DNA of 64,000 nt, taken from positions 1-64,000 of the forward strand of contig CAYLLY010000005.1 of assembly GCA_964384595.1 (NCBI GenBank). The letters run 5' to 3'. Both the position numbers and the translations under genes were made by a program. Source of the stretch: SCTG01 sp964384595 (GTDB lineage: Bacteria; Nitrospirota; Nitrospiria; Nitrospirales; NS-4). The notes beneath the pieces were generated by a model. The model was not told the DNA's origin. It did not search any database and saw nothing but the letters and a program-made list of their open reading frames with translations. Every line of letters starts with the position of its first letter. Position 1 is the first letter of the stretch. Below, piece after piece: positions 34,922 to 42,333 of this stretch.

Positions 34922-36688
34922 TCAGAGATAGTGGCCGGTGGTCACGGTCTCGATCCGCCGTGATTCGTGGGATCCGATCGTGATCGTCCGGACGTGGACG
35001 ATCTTATCGGCCTTCTTGCCGGCGATCTTCGCCCAATCATCCGGGTTGGTGGTGTTCGGCAGGTCTTCATGTTCCTTGAACTCGTCGCGGATGGCGCGGA
35101 GGAGGTCGTCGCCCTTGATGCCCCGCTCGCCGGTGCCGAGCAGGCGCTTGATGGCGTATTTCTTCGCCCTCGACACGATGCCCTCCATCAGGGCCCCGCT
35201 GGAGAAGTCCTTGAGGTAGAAGGTCTCCTTGTCGCCGTTGGCGTAGGTCACCTCGAGGTACTGGTTCTCCTCGCTGAGCGCGTACATGGACTCCACGGTC
35301 ACCCCGATCAGCCGCTCGACCAGTTTGGCGGTATCGCCGCCGTCCCGCTCCAACTCCTCCGGATGCCAGGGCAGGTCCGGCGTGAGGTACTTGGAGAAGA
35401 TGTCCTTGGCCGCGGCCTTGTCCGGCCGGTCGATCTTGATCTTGACATCCAGCCGACCCGGTCGCAGGACGGCGGGGTCGATGAGGTCCTGCCGGTTGCT
35501 GGCCCCGATCACGATCACGTTGTTCAGCCGTTCGACCCCGTCGATCTCCGAGAGAAACTGGGGCACGATCGTGGACTCGATGTCGGACGAGATGCCGCTG
35601 CCGCGGGTCCGGAACAGGGCGTCCATCTCGTCGAAGAACACGATCACCGGGTAGCCGTCATCCGCCTTCTCCTTGGCTTTTTTGAACACCTCGCGCACCT
35701 GGCGCTCGGACTCGCCCACGTACTTGTTCAGGAGTTCGGGCCCCTTGACGTGCAGGAAGAAGCTGCGAATGTCCTTGCCCGTCAGATGCCCCAGCTTCTT
35801 GGCGATCGAGTTGGCGACGGCCTTGGCGATCAACGTCTTGCCGCAGCCCGGAGGGCCGTACAGCAAGATGCCCTTCGGCGCGCGCAACTGGTGTTCTTTG
35901 AACAAGTCGGCGTGGAGGAACGGCAGTTCCACGGCATCCTGGATCTGTTCGATCTGGTCGCGCAGGCCGCCGATGTCGCTGTATTTGACGTCGGGGACTT
36001 CTTCCAGGACCAGCTCTTCGACCTCCGATTTCGGCAGTTTCTCCAAGAGGTAGCCGGACCGCGCGTCGTAGAGGAGGTGATCCCCGACGCTGAGTTTCTG
36101 GGCGAGGAGCGGCTCGGCCAGCTCGGCCACCCGCTCTTCATCGGTGCGCAACGTGATGGTCGCGCGGCGCTCGTCCAAGGTGTCCTTCAAACGGACCACC
36201 TCGCCCTGCAGGTCGAAGCCGCAGGCTTCGATGACGTTCAGCGCCTCGTTCAGGATCACTTCCTGGCCCTTCCGGAGCGTCTTGGGATTGATGGACGGAT
36301 GCAGATTGACTTTTAATTTGCGGCCGGTGACGTAGACGTTGACGGTATGATCCTTGTTCACGCTGGTGAAGATGCCGTAAGTGGACGGCGGGGCCGTGAG
36401 CTTGTCCACTTCGGCCCGCATCGCCTCGATCTGGGTTTTGGCCTCCTGCAGGGCCTCGGTGAGGCGGTCGTTCTGCCGGTTCATCTGATCGAGTTGGTGC
36501 CGCGCCTGATGCAGGCGGCGCACCTCCTCCTCCAGGGAGCGGATCTGCACCAGGAGTTTTTCTCGTTCCCTCTCGTGCTCGTCCTTCATGGTGCCCTCTG
36601 CCGGATGGTCCTCGGACAGGCCGGTCAGCTTCTTGACCGTATTACGGATTGAACTCAGCCGCCCCGGGGTCTTCTTCATCTCGGCCAT
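34922..36688 (-). CDS. arc: Proteasome-associated AAA+ ATPase (ARC/Mpa)
   Basis: 588 residues. A coiled-coil (about 35-100) that binds Pup in homologues, tandem OB folds (100-225), Walker A GPPGCGKT at 278-285, Walker B VIVFFDEMDAL near 345, and a C-terminal tail ending GHYL, a Tyr-Leu end like the one by which Mpa docks into the 20S alpha ring. It unfolds tagged substrates. First gene of the operon. Confidence 0.95.
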   Translation of the reverse strand: MAEMKKTPGRLSSIRNTVKKLTGLSEDHPAEGTMKDEHEREREKLLVQIRSLEEEVRRLHQARHQLDQMNRQNDRLTEALQEAKTQIEAMRAEVDKLTAPPSTYGIFTSVNKDHTVNVYVTGRKLKVNLHPSINPKTLRKGQEVILNEALNVIEACGFDLQGEVVRLKDTLDERRATITLRTDEERVAELAEPLLAQKLSVGDHLLYDARSGYLLEKLPKSEVEELVLEEVPDVKYSDIGGLRDQIEQIQDAVELPFLHADLFKEHQLRAPKGILLYGPPGCGKTLIAKAVANSIAKKLGHLTGKDIRSFFLHVKGPELLNKYVGESERQVREVFKKAKEKADDGYPVIVFFDEMDALFRTRGSGISSDIESTIVPQFLSEIDGVERLNNVIVIGASNRQDLIDPAVLRPGRLDVKIKIDRPDKAAAKDIFSKYLTPDLPWHPEELERDGGDTAKLVERLIGVTVESMYALSEENQYLEVTYANGDKETFYLKDFSSGALMEGIVSRAKKYAIKRLLGTGERGIKGDDLLRAIRDEFKEHEDLPNTTNPDDWAKIAGKKADKIVHVRTITIGSHESRRIETVTTGHYL

Positions 36689-36740
36689 CGTCGCGTCTCT
36701 TCGGCAATCCCGATGGGTCTATGCTTGCATGCACGAAATC

Positions 36741-36769
36741 ATTCTAGCATCGCCTCCGGGACGGGTCAA
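36741..36769 (-). promoter_or_regulatory. Promoter of the proteasome operon
   Basis: Minus strand: TTGACC (36764-36769), 17-bp spacer, TAGAAT (36741-36746). Predicted start near 36734, giving a leader of about 46 nt before arc. Confidence 0.7.
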
Positions 36770-36798
36770 CCGATCGGCCCGCACGGACGCAGGATGCA

Positions 36799-37425
36799 TC
36801 AGCCTTCCAGCGCGCACAGCAACGCGCGCGCGGCGCGCTCGACGTCCTCGGCCGCCATCACGCTTCTCACCACCGCCACGCCGCGCGCGCCAGCTTTCAG
36901 CACATCGCGCACGCGATCCTTCGTGATGCCGCCGATCCCGAAGAGCGGCACCCGGCAGCGCATCCGCGCGCGCTCCAGTTCGCGCAACCCGATCGGCGGA
37001 CCGAACGCGTGCTTCGACGGCGTGTCGAAAATCGGCCCGAGGACGACGAAATCGGCGCCGTCCGTTTCAGCGCGGGCCGCGTCGTCCGCGGAGTGCGCCG
37101 ACCGGCCGATCAACCGGTCCGGCCCCACCAATCCGCGGGCCACGGACACCGGCAGACCCGCCGCCGGCAGGTGCACCCCTGCGCTCCCGGCCGCCAGGCA
37201 GACATCCGCGCGGTCGTTCACGAACACCCGGGCTCCGTATGGCTTGGCCAGGTCGGCCAGGTCACGGGCCAGCGCCAGCAAGGTGCCGGTCGGCAGATCC
37301 TTCTCGCGAAGCTGGACGGAGCGGACCCCGGCGCGCAGCGCGGCCTGGACCACCTCCCGGAGAGCACGACCGCCGGTTTGATGACGGTCGGTGACCAGGT
37401 AGAGCGAAAAATCAACCTGGGCCAT
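36799..37425 (-). CDS. thiE: Thiamine-phosphate synthase
   Basis: 208 residues. It joins the HMP pyrophosphate and thiazole phosphate into thiamine monophosphate. TIM-barrel motifs SVQLREKD (near 36), VFVNDRADVCLAAGSAGVHLPAAGLP and FVVLGPIFDTPSKHAFGPPIG are all present. Last gene of thiS-thiG-thiE. No terminator is obvious before the proteasome promoter. Confidence 0.95.
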   Translation of the reverse strand: MAQVDFSLYLVTDRHQTGGRALREVVQAALRAGVRSVQLREKDLPTGTLLALARDLADLAKPYGARVFVNDRADVCLAAGSAGVHLPAAGLPVSVARGLVGPDRLIGRSAHSADDAARAETDGADFVVLGPIFDTPSKHAFGPPIGLRELERARMRCRVPLFGIGGITKDRVRDVLKAGARGVAVVRSVMAAEDVERAARALLCALEG

Positions 37426-37455
37426 GCGCGCCGAGCTTAGCCCGGACGGCCCGAG

Positions 37456-38229
37456 CTATAACATCCCTTCGATCGGGCTGCTGGCGGTGGCGTAGAGCTT
37501 GCGGGGAATCCGGCCGGCCTTATAGGCCATGCGCCCGGCCCACACCGCGTACTTCATGGCTTCCGCCATCAGGAGGGGCTCCTTCGCGCCGGCGATCGCG
37601 GTGTTCATCAGGACGGCGTCGGCGCCGTATTCCATGGCCAGGGCGGCATCCGACGCCGTGCCGACGCCCGCGTCCACGATGACCGGCACGTTGACGGACT
37701 CCATGAGGATTTTGAGGTTGTACGGGTTGCGGATGCCCAGCCCGGAGCCGATCGGGGCGGCGAGCGGCATGACGGCCGGACAGCCGACGTCCACCAGGCG
37801 CTTGGCGACGATCGGATCGTCGTTGGTGTACGGGAGCACGATGAAGCCTTCCTTGACCAGAATCTTCGCCGCCTCGATCAGCCCCGCCGTGTCGGGGAAC
37901 AGCGTCTTCTCGTCGCCGAGCACCTCCAGCTTCACCATGTCGGAGATGCCGGCGGCCCGCGCGAGCCGGGCGTACCGCAGCGCGTCCTCGACGGTGTAGC
38001 ACCCGGCCGTGTTGGGTAGGATCTTGTACGTCTTGGGGCTGAGGTAATCGAGCAGGTTCTCGGACTTGCGGTCCGTGATGTTGACCCGGCGCACGGCCAC
38101 GGTCACCACGTCCGCGCCCGACGCTTCGATGGCTTTTTGCGTCTCGATGAAATCCTTGTATTTGCCGGTTCCCACCCAGAGGCGGGAGCGGAACTCAATC
38201 CCGGCGATCGTCAGCCGATCATCGCTCAT
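37456..38229 (-). CDS. thiG: Thiazole synthase
   Basis: 257 residues. It builds the thiazole phosphate ring using sulfur from ThiS-thiocarboxylate. The Schiff-base lysine region (VKLEVLGDEKTLFPD) and the phosphate-binding GSGLGIRNPYNL and DAGVGTASDAALAMEYGADAVLMNTAIAGA segments are intact. Its ATG lies inside the 3' end of thiS. Confidence 0.96.
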   Translation of the reverse strand: MSDDRLTIAGIEFRSRLWVGTGKYKDFIETQKAIEASGADVVTVAVRRVNITDRKSENLLDYLSPKTYKILPNTAGCYTVEDALRYARLARAAGISDMVKLEVLGDEKTLFPDTAGLIEAAKILVKEGFIVLPYTNDDPIVAKRLVDVGCPAVMPLAAPIGSGLGIRNPYNLKILMESVNVPVIVDAGVGTASDAALAMEYGADAVLMNTAIAGAKEPLLMAEAMKYAVWAGRMAYKAGRIPRKLYATASSPIEGML

Positions 38230-38440
38230 CGTCGTCGCTCCTCCCCCCGCCGATAAACCCGATGACTTCCACCCGGTCGCCGTCGCTCAGCGAGGTTCCC
38301 GTGAACGCCTGACGGTCCACGATCTTGAGATTCAGTTCCACGGCGACCCGCTCGGCCTGGATGCCCAGATCGGCCAGGAGGGACGCCACCGAATGGCCCT
38401 CCGTGACCTCGCGAGCCTCGCCGTTCAACGTGATGCGCAT
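38219..38440 (-). CDS. thiS: Sulfur carrier protein ThiS with C-terminal extension
   Basis: 73 residues, a ubiquitin-like fold: MRITLNGEAREV at the start and GDRVEVIGFIGGG at the end. ThiS normally ends in Gly-Gly, which is thiocarboxylated; here eight residues (GRSDDDER or so) follow the diglycine. They are encoded by the stretch holding the Shine-Dalgarno and start of thiG. A protease would have to expose the diglycine, or the annotated stop is misread. ThiF is not in the window. Confidence 0.88.
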   Translation of the reverse strand: MRITLNGEAREVTEGHSVASLLADLGIQAERVAVELNLKIVDRQAFTGTSLSDGDRVEVIGFIGGGRSDDDER

Positions 38441-38449
38441 CGCGAGAGG

Positions 38450-38480
38450 ATGATACCATACGGCTCGGAAACGCTGTCAA
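38450..38480 (-). promoter_or_regulatory. Candidate promoter of thiS-thiG-thiE
   Basis: Minus strand: TTGACA (38475-38480), 19-bp spacer, TATCAT (38450-38455). The thiS ATG at 38440 is 9 nt after the -10, so the mRNA would be nearly leaderless. No TPP riboswitch could be recognised in the space available. Confidence 0.5.
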
Positions 38481-38502
38481 TGGCACGGGCCGCGCACCAT
38501 TG

Positions 38503-38508
38503 TATAAT
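38503..38508 (+). promoter_or_regulatory. -10 box for the HHH gene
   Basis: A perfect TATAAT ends 6 nt before the ATG at 38515, predicting a leaderless transcript. The -35 is weak. Confidence 0.55.
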
Positions 38509-38514
38509 CCCGTC

Positions 38515-38991
38515 ATGGTCCCCCCGCGCAATCAAACCATCGCCGGCGAGCTCCGGCGCGTCGCCGCCGAGCTGGAAAACCGGCAGGCGAATCCCTTCCG
38601 GGTCCGGGCCTACCGCCAGGCCGCCCGCCTCATCGAGCGCCTGAGGGAGGACGCCGGCGAGCTGGCCCGCCGCGGCGAGCTGATCCACATGAAAGGGATC
38701 GGCAAGGACCTGGCCCAGAAGATTGCCCTGTTCTGCGAGACCGGCCGGATCGACGCGGGGCCCTCGCCGCCCAAAGAGATTCCACCGGAGCTGGCGCCCT
38801 GGCTTGCGCTCCCCGGCTTCAGCCCGTCCCTGGTCCGCCATTTGTCCGAACGCCTGGCCATTCGGACGCTCGACGACCTTGAAGCGCTGGTGCGCTCCCG
38901 GCTGCTGCGCACGCTGCCCGGCATGACGGCCCGGGATGAGGAGATTCTCGACGGGATTGCGCGGTTGCGCGCCGGGCTCTCGCAACCTTGA
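38515..38991 (+). CDS. Helix-hairpin-helix protein (PolX N-terminal-like)
   Basis: 158 residues from the ATG at 38515. IAGELRRVAAELENRQANPFRVRAYRQAARLIERL matches the 8-kDa-like N-terminal domain of family X DNA polymerases, and LIHMKGIGKDLAQKI and LRTLPGMTARDEEIL are helix-hairpin-helix motifs. The polymerase and PHP domains are absent, so it is likely a stand-alone DNA-binding protein. Confidence 0.8.
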   Translation: MVPPRNQTIAGELRRVAAELENRQANPFRVRAYRQAARLIERLREDAGELARRGELIHMKGIGKDLAQKIALFCETGRIDAGPSPPKEIPPELAPWLALPGFSPSLVRHLSERLAIRTLDDLEALVRSRLLRTLPGMTARDEEILDGIARLRAGLSQP

Positions 38992-39016
38992 CTTGCCCCG
39001 CCCCCTCTGTTACCGT
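38988..39016 (+). promoter_or_regulatory. Candidate promoter of the Lrp-type sensor gene
   Basis: TTGACT (38988-38993), 17-bp spacer, TACCGT (39011-39016). The gene starts at GTG 39040 with GGAGG 7 nt upstream, so this transcript has a short leader with a ribosome site. Confidence 0.5.
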
Positions 39017-39039
39017 GCGCCGGGTTTGGAGGCCAACGC

Positions 39040-39276
39040 GTGGCACTTTCGGCATTCATCCTGATTGAAGTGCAAGGCGATCACACCAAGAGCGCCTACA
39101 AGACGATCCAGCGCATCGCCGGCGTCAAGGCCGCGTACACCGTGAGCGGCAACTACGACCTCATCGTGCAGGTCGAAGCCGAAAATATGGAACAGCTCAG
39201 CAGCCTGCTGTTGTCGAATATCCGCGCGGTGGACGGCGTCACCAAGACCAACACCTGCTTCGTCCTCAACATCTAG
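39040..39276 (+). CDS. Stand-alone Lrp/AsnC effector-binding (RAM) domain protein
   Basis: 78 residues: MALSAFILIEVQGDHTKSAYKTIQRIAGVKAAYTVSGNYDLIVQV..., the ligand-binding RAM fold without the helix-turn-helix. Such proteins bind amino acids and may modulate full-length Lrp regulators. Most of the gene (from codon 18) is repeated at 39999-40184. Confidence 0.88.
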   Translation: MALSAFILIEVQGDHTKSAYKTIQRIAGVKAAYTVSGNYDLIVQVEAENMEQLSSLLLSNIRAVDGVTKTNTCFVLNI

Positions 39277-39279
39277 CGC
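39091..39279. repeat. Direct repeat (host copy) flanking the HigBA cassette
   Basis: 189 bp matching 39999-40187 with only about three mismatches. This copy is part of the intact sensor gene. Confidence 0.92.
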
Positions 39280-39313
39280 AACGCACCCGGCCCGAGACTG
39301 TATTTTTAGTTCC

Positions 39314-39619
39314 CTACCCCGCCGAGGTCAGTGCCACAACCTTTCGTTCCACCGCCACGCCAACCTCCCGGCGGGCGGCTTCCAATTCATACCGCTGTTG
39401 GAGGTTCATCCAGAATTCCGGTGTGGTGGAAAAGCAGCGCCCCAGGCGCAGCGCGGTGTCTGCCGTGATGCCGCGCCGCTCGTTGGCGATCTCGTTGACG
39501 CGCGCGGCAGTCACGCCCAGGCGTTGCGCGAGCGCGTTGGCGGACAGACCCAGCGGCTTCATAAATTCTTCGCGCAGGATTTCGCCCGGATGGATAGGCG
39601 GCAGCAATTTCTTGGGCAT
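39314..39619 (-). CDS. higA: HigA-family antitoxin
   Basis: 101 residues. IHPGEILREEFMKPLGLSANALAQRLGVTAARVNEIANERRGITADTALRLGRCF is the HigA/VapI helix-turn-helix addiction-module antidote. It lies 12 bp downstream of the HigB-like toxin, the toxin-first order typical of hig modules. Confidence 0.92.
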   Translation of the reverse strand: MPKKLLPPIHPGEILREEFMKPLGLSANALAQRLGVTAARVNEIANERRGITADTALRLGRCFSTTPEFWMNLQQRYELEAARREVGVAVERKVVALTSAG

Positions 39620-39631
39620 GGCAGTTCTCCT

Positions 39632-39907
39632 TCAGTGATAGTCTACGATCTCCACATTCTCCGCGCCGTCATTCCAGCAAAAACACACGCGGAACTGATC
39701 GTTCACGCGGATGCTGTGCTGCCCGGCGCGGTTGCCTTTCAGGGCTTCCAGCCGGTTGCCCGGCGGGCTCCGCAGGTCTTCCAGCTTCTTGGCAGCCGCT
39801 ACCATCTCTAGCTTACGGCGCGCCACCGATTCGATGTGCACGAACCGCCGTACCCGCACGCCGTTAAACAGGCTTTCGGTGTCGGCGCAACGGAAGGTCT
39901 TGATCAC
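39632..39907 (-). CDS. higB: HigB-like toxin (RelE superfamily)
   Basis: 91 residues: MIKTFRCADTESLFNG...RLEALKGNRAGQHSIRVNDQFRVCFCWNDGAENVEIVDYH. This is the plasmid-type HigB/YoeB fold, an mRNA interferase acting at the ribosome; the RVNDQFRVCF and VEIVDYH ends carry the catalytic region. The whole module is antisense to the flanking sensor-gene copies. Confidence 0.92.
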   Translation of the reverse strand: MIKTFRCADTESLFNGVRVRRFVHIESVARRKLEMVAAAKKLEDLRSPPGNRLEALKGNRAGQHSIRVNDQFRVCFCWNDGAENVEIVDYH

Positions 39908-39982
39908 TTGCTTATTGTATATCGGTTAACGATAATATTCAAGCGGACAAGAGCCGTCTGCGAACCCGTACCGGCGGAATAA

Positions 39983-40184
39983 AGGGGACCACAGCAAAAG
40001 CGCCTACAAGACGATCCAGCGCATCTCCGGCGTCAAGGCCGCGTACACCGTGAGCGGCAACTACGACCTCATCGTGCAGGTCGAAGCCGAAAATATGGAA
40101 CAGCTCAGCAGCCTGCTGTTGTCGAATATCCGCGCGGTGGACGGCGTCACGAAGACCAACACCTGCTTCGTCCTCAACGTCTAG
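39983..40184 (+). pseudogene. Truncated second copy of the Lrp-type sensor gene
   Basis: In frame from GGG GAC CAC at 39984 to TAG at 40182-40184 it encodes GDHSKSAYKTIQRISGVKAAY...TCFVLNV, lacking the first 12 residues and a start codon. From 39999 it is nearly identical to the intact gene; the first 15 bases differ at mostly synonymous sites, as if two slightly diverged alleles had recombined. Confidence 0.88.
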
Positions 40185-40233
40185 CGCCCGACGGTTCGAG
40201 CAGGCACCTCAGCGGAACATGGCGAAGAAGGCC

Positions 40234-40262
40234 TTGCCCGGCGGTTATCAACAAGCTACAAT
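40234..40262 (+). promoter_or_regulatory. Leaderless promoter of the orphan DUF433 gene
   Basis: TTGCCC (40234-40239), 17-bp spacer, TACAAT (40257-40262). The family-typical start MLDWSQ is at 40270, 7 nt after the -10 box. Confidence 0.6.
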
Positions 40263-40269
40263 GGCGCCG

Positions 40270-40488
40270 ATGTTGGACTGGAGCCAATGCAGCGCGGTCG
40301 AGCGCGTTCCCGGAAAGGTCAGTGGGGCCTGGGTGTTCAAGGGAACCCGCGTGCCGGTGCGCGCGTTGTTCGAGAACCTCGAAAGTGGGGCCAGCGCGAA
40401 AGACTTCCTGGAATGGTTTCCTGGTGTCACGCACGAACAGGTCGTCGCTGTTTTGGAGCACGCTGAACACAGTCTGATCGAGATGTAA
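40270..40488 (+). CDS. DUF433 antitoxin-like protein, no toxin partner
   Basis: 72 residues from the ATG at 40270, chosen because MLDWSQCSAVERVPGKVSGAWVFKGTRVPVRALFENLESGAS is the usual start of this DUF433 subgroup and a -10 box lies just before it; the frame is open upstream to 40219. A DUF5615 toxin usually follows, but none is present. Likely a remnant of a TA pair. Confidence 0.82.
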   Translation: MLDWSQCSAVERVPGKVSGAWVFKGTRVPVRALFENLESGASAKDFLEWFPGVTHEQVVAVLEHAEHSLIEM

Positions 40489-40572
40489 GCCCGACCTGAT
40501 AGATCGCGGCGGAGACTACCTCGAAATCTCGTTTTCTGGTGAGAAGAACCCGCCCTGATTCTGGGGAAGAAG

Positions 40573-40631
40573 AAAAGGGGGCGGGAGTCTTAATTACCTC
40601 TGACCTTCAAGAAAAGACTCCCGACCCCTTT
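40573..40631. repeat. Long inverted repeat in intergenic DNA
   Basis: AAAAGGGGGCGGGAGTCTT pairs with AAAAGACTCCCGACCCCTTT across a 20-bp loop. Half-copies lie at 29295-29345. The 220-bp interval 40489-40708 holds nothing else I can name. Confidence 0.75.
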
Positions 40632-40708
40632 GTTTCGCCCGGACTACAGAAAATCGAGTCTGACCCTAATTTCTCACTACAGCGGCCTGTCCGCTCTGGA
40701 TTGAAGAG

Positions 40709-41371
40709 TTAGGGTGCATCTCTCGTTCTGCTTACCTCGTCAAGAGATGGAACTCTCACTGTCATGCCGTCGCGGGCAAGAAGGTCCGCGTATGTCTTCC
40801 GCTCCAAGTCCTTAGTGAAACGGTCACAAACGCTGTCGAACTCTGAAACCACCCACGCGTGCGCCTTGTCGGCCAACAGTTTTAGATTGTTCCAGTGCTC
40901 TTGGTTCAAGGTTTGGATAAACCCAGCAAGGCAAAGAACTTTTTCGATTTTGTAGTTCTTATCGCCGCGATTCAAAACAGCGGCGGGAAAACAGAGCGCA
41001 TAGGAGTTTTCATCGTGGACTAAATGCTTGTCTCGCAGATCAGTAAAGAATTTGTGCGCGGCGAGTCCAAGTGGTTCGCCCTGGAAAATTTTTGCAGCGC
41101 TAAGCTGAAACCTCGCCTTAGAGGTTCCAAAACATTTGGCGTAATGAACAATGGCCGATCGCCAGAGTGCTTCGCGCTTCACTCGCTCGACGTCCGGGAC
41201 TTGGTTGATTTCACTTAAACAGTCAGCCACAAAGTCTAGATCCAGCTTGTGTAGCCATAGATCGGCGAGGCGTCGAGCCATTGGCCCGGCAAGGCGAATT
41301 GCCTTGACTGCGTCCGGAAATCCCTCAATGTGAAATCCGGCTTCAGTGCGAGAGACGTGAATAGGCTCCAT
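40709..41371 (-). CDS. Hypothetical protein with HEPN-like motif
   Basis: 220 residues, mostly helical. LRDKHLVHDENSY at about 112-124 contains R113-x5-H119, the RX4-6H pattern of HEPN RNases, in the middle of a helical region as in that family. No other family recognised. It is next to a second HEPN-like gene in the same direction, 80 bp apart. Confidence 0.55.
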   Translation of the reverse strand: MEPIHVSRTEAGFHIEGFPDAVKAIRLAGPMARRLADLWLHKLDLDFVADCLSEINQVPDVERVKREALWRSAIVHYAKCFGTSKARFQLSAAKIFQGEPLGLAAHKFFTDLRDKHLVHDENSYALCFPAAVLNRGDKNYKIEKVLCLAGFIQTLNQEHWNNLKLLADKAHAWVVSEFDSVCDRFTKDLERKTYADLLARDGMTVRVPSLDEVSRTRDAP

Positions 41372-41451
41372 TTGCGCCCTAACTTTTCTGCTCAGGGGCC
41401 TCGAGCAGCGGCGCGCAGCGACGCTGCGAAGCAGTCCCCTGCAACAGCAGG

Positions 41452-42018
41452 TTAAGCATCCTTTTCATCATCGACCAACAGCCCACCAGTAGCCGCGAGC
41501 AGATGATCGGACTCGTGATGGCCAAACAATCCACCGAGGTAGATCATTAGTAGCCTAAACCGCTCCTTCGACTCCATTACCCATTCCCTTGTGATTTTGC
41601 TGTACCAATCAGGTTGCAAATCTTGGCTGTTCAGAAACCGATTCGCGTCATCTTGATCATTGAACACCGGGCCAACAATTCGCTCTGGCTTCCCATGAGC
41701 GAGCCTGTCTCTCAGCGCAAAGACCTCAGTTGCAAACTTGAGCGGGTCTTTACCCCAGTCGATCGATCTCTTGGCGGTCTTATGCAGGATTATCACTTTC
41801 TTCTTCCAGGGGAGCCGCTCCAGCTCGTTCCAGATTTCGAGCTGTCTTGCACCAATGGAGTTCACATATGACTCGATCGCGAACGCCAGGAAGACAACGA
41901 TCGGAGTAAGTTCGATCCGCGCGGCCGAATCACGCTCCAACTGGGCGTACATGGACATAAGTGCGGAGACCGTTCTGCTCTGTGCAGTGAAATTGGAGAA
42001 CGGTTGATACGTTGCCAT
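41452..42018 (-). CDS. Hypothetical protein with HEPN-like motif
   Basis: 188 residues. ALRDRLAHGKPE holds R103-x4-H108, and the preceding helices (IVVFLAFAIESYVNSIGARQLEIWNEL) match the general layout of HEPN or RiboL-PSP-HEPN proteins. It may be a ribonuclease or a substrate-binding scaffold. The base composition is lower in GC than the flanking housekeeping genes, which suggests acquisition. Confidence 0.55.
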   Translation of the reverse strand: MATYQPFSNFTAQSRTVSALMSMYAQLERDSAARIELTPIVVFLAFAIESYVNSIGARQLEIWNELERLPWKKKVIILHKTAKRSIDWGKDPLKFATEVFALRDRLAHGKPERIVGPVFNDQDDANRFLNSQDLQPDWYSKITREWVMESKERFRLLMIYLGGLFGHHESDHLLAATGGLLVDDEKDA

Positions 42019-42127
42019 GTCAACGACTGCTGCCTAACTATGGATTATCTGGTTCTGTGTAAGGCCCCAGCTTTTCCCGTCGGCAGTATAAACCCTCATG
42101 ATTCGCCTGGCAACGGGCATGTCAAAG

Positions 42128-42151
42128 AGGGCGCATGGCCATGCGCCCCTA
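42128..42151. repeat. GTAG-headed REP-like palindrome
   Basis: gggcgcatgg/ccatgcgccc, a perfect 10-bp palindrome followed by ctac (GTAG head on the minus strand). One of three repeats in the 315-bp interval 42019-42333 between the HEPN-like gene and groL; no gene is seen there. Confidence 0.75.
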
Positions 42152-42176
42152 CGTCGGATGATTCGCTGGAATGAAG

Positions 42177-42200
42177 AGGGCGGGGTGAACCCCGCCCCTA
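42177..42200. repeat. GTAG-headed REP-like palindrome
   Basis: gggcggggt/accccgccc arms around a short gap, followed by cctac (GTAGG on the minus strand). Same class as 21245-21272 and 42128-42151. Confidence 0.75.
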
Positions 42201-42215
42201 CGAAGGCAGATGAGA

Positions 42216-42254
42216 TCCCCCTCACCCTGACCCTCTCCCTCGGTGGGGAGAGGG
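42216..42254. repeat. CTCACCCT/GGAGAGGG dispersed repeat
   Basis: Same family as the copy inside lpxK (7991-8042), here intergenic. ccctctcc and ggagaggg arms flank ctcggtgg. Confidence 0.75.
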
Positions 42255-42277
42255 AATCCGAGTGGGTGCCAAATGAA

Positions 42278-42309
42278 AAGGCCCCCGGAGGATGTCCTCC
42301 GGGGGCCTT
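42278..42309 (-). terminator. Rho-independent terminator of groS-groL
   Basis: A perfect 15-bp stem (aaggcccccggagga / tcctccgggggcctt) with a 2-nt centre; on the minus strand it is followed by TTTTC. It lies 25 bp after the groL stop. Confidence 0.88.
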
Positions 42310-42333
42310 CGTGCTTGCTTGAGCAGGGAGGGT

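Noticed and set aside
38441..38514. TPP riboswitch before thiS
   Set aside because: Only about 74 bp separates thiS from the divergent HHH gene, the predicted transcript begins at the ATG, and no thi-box motif is seen.
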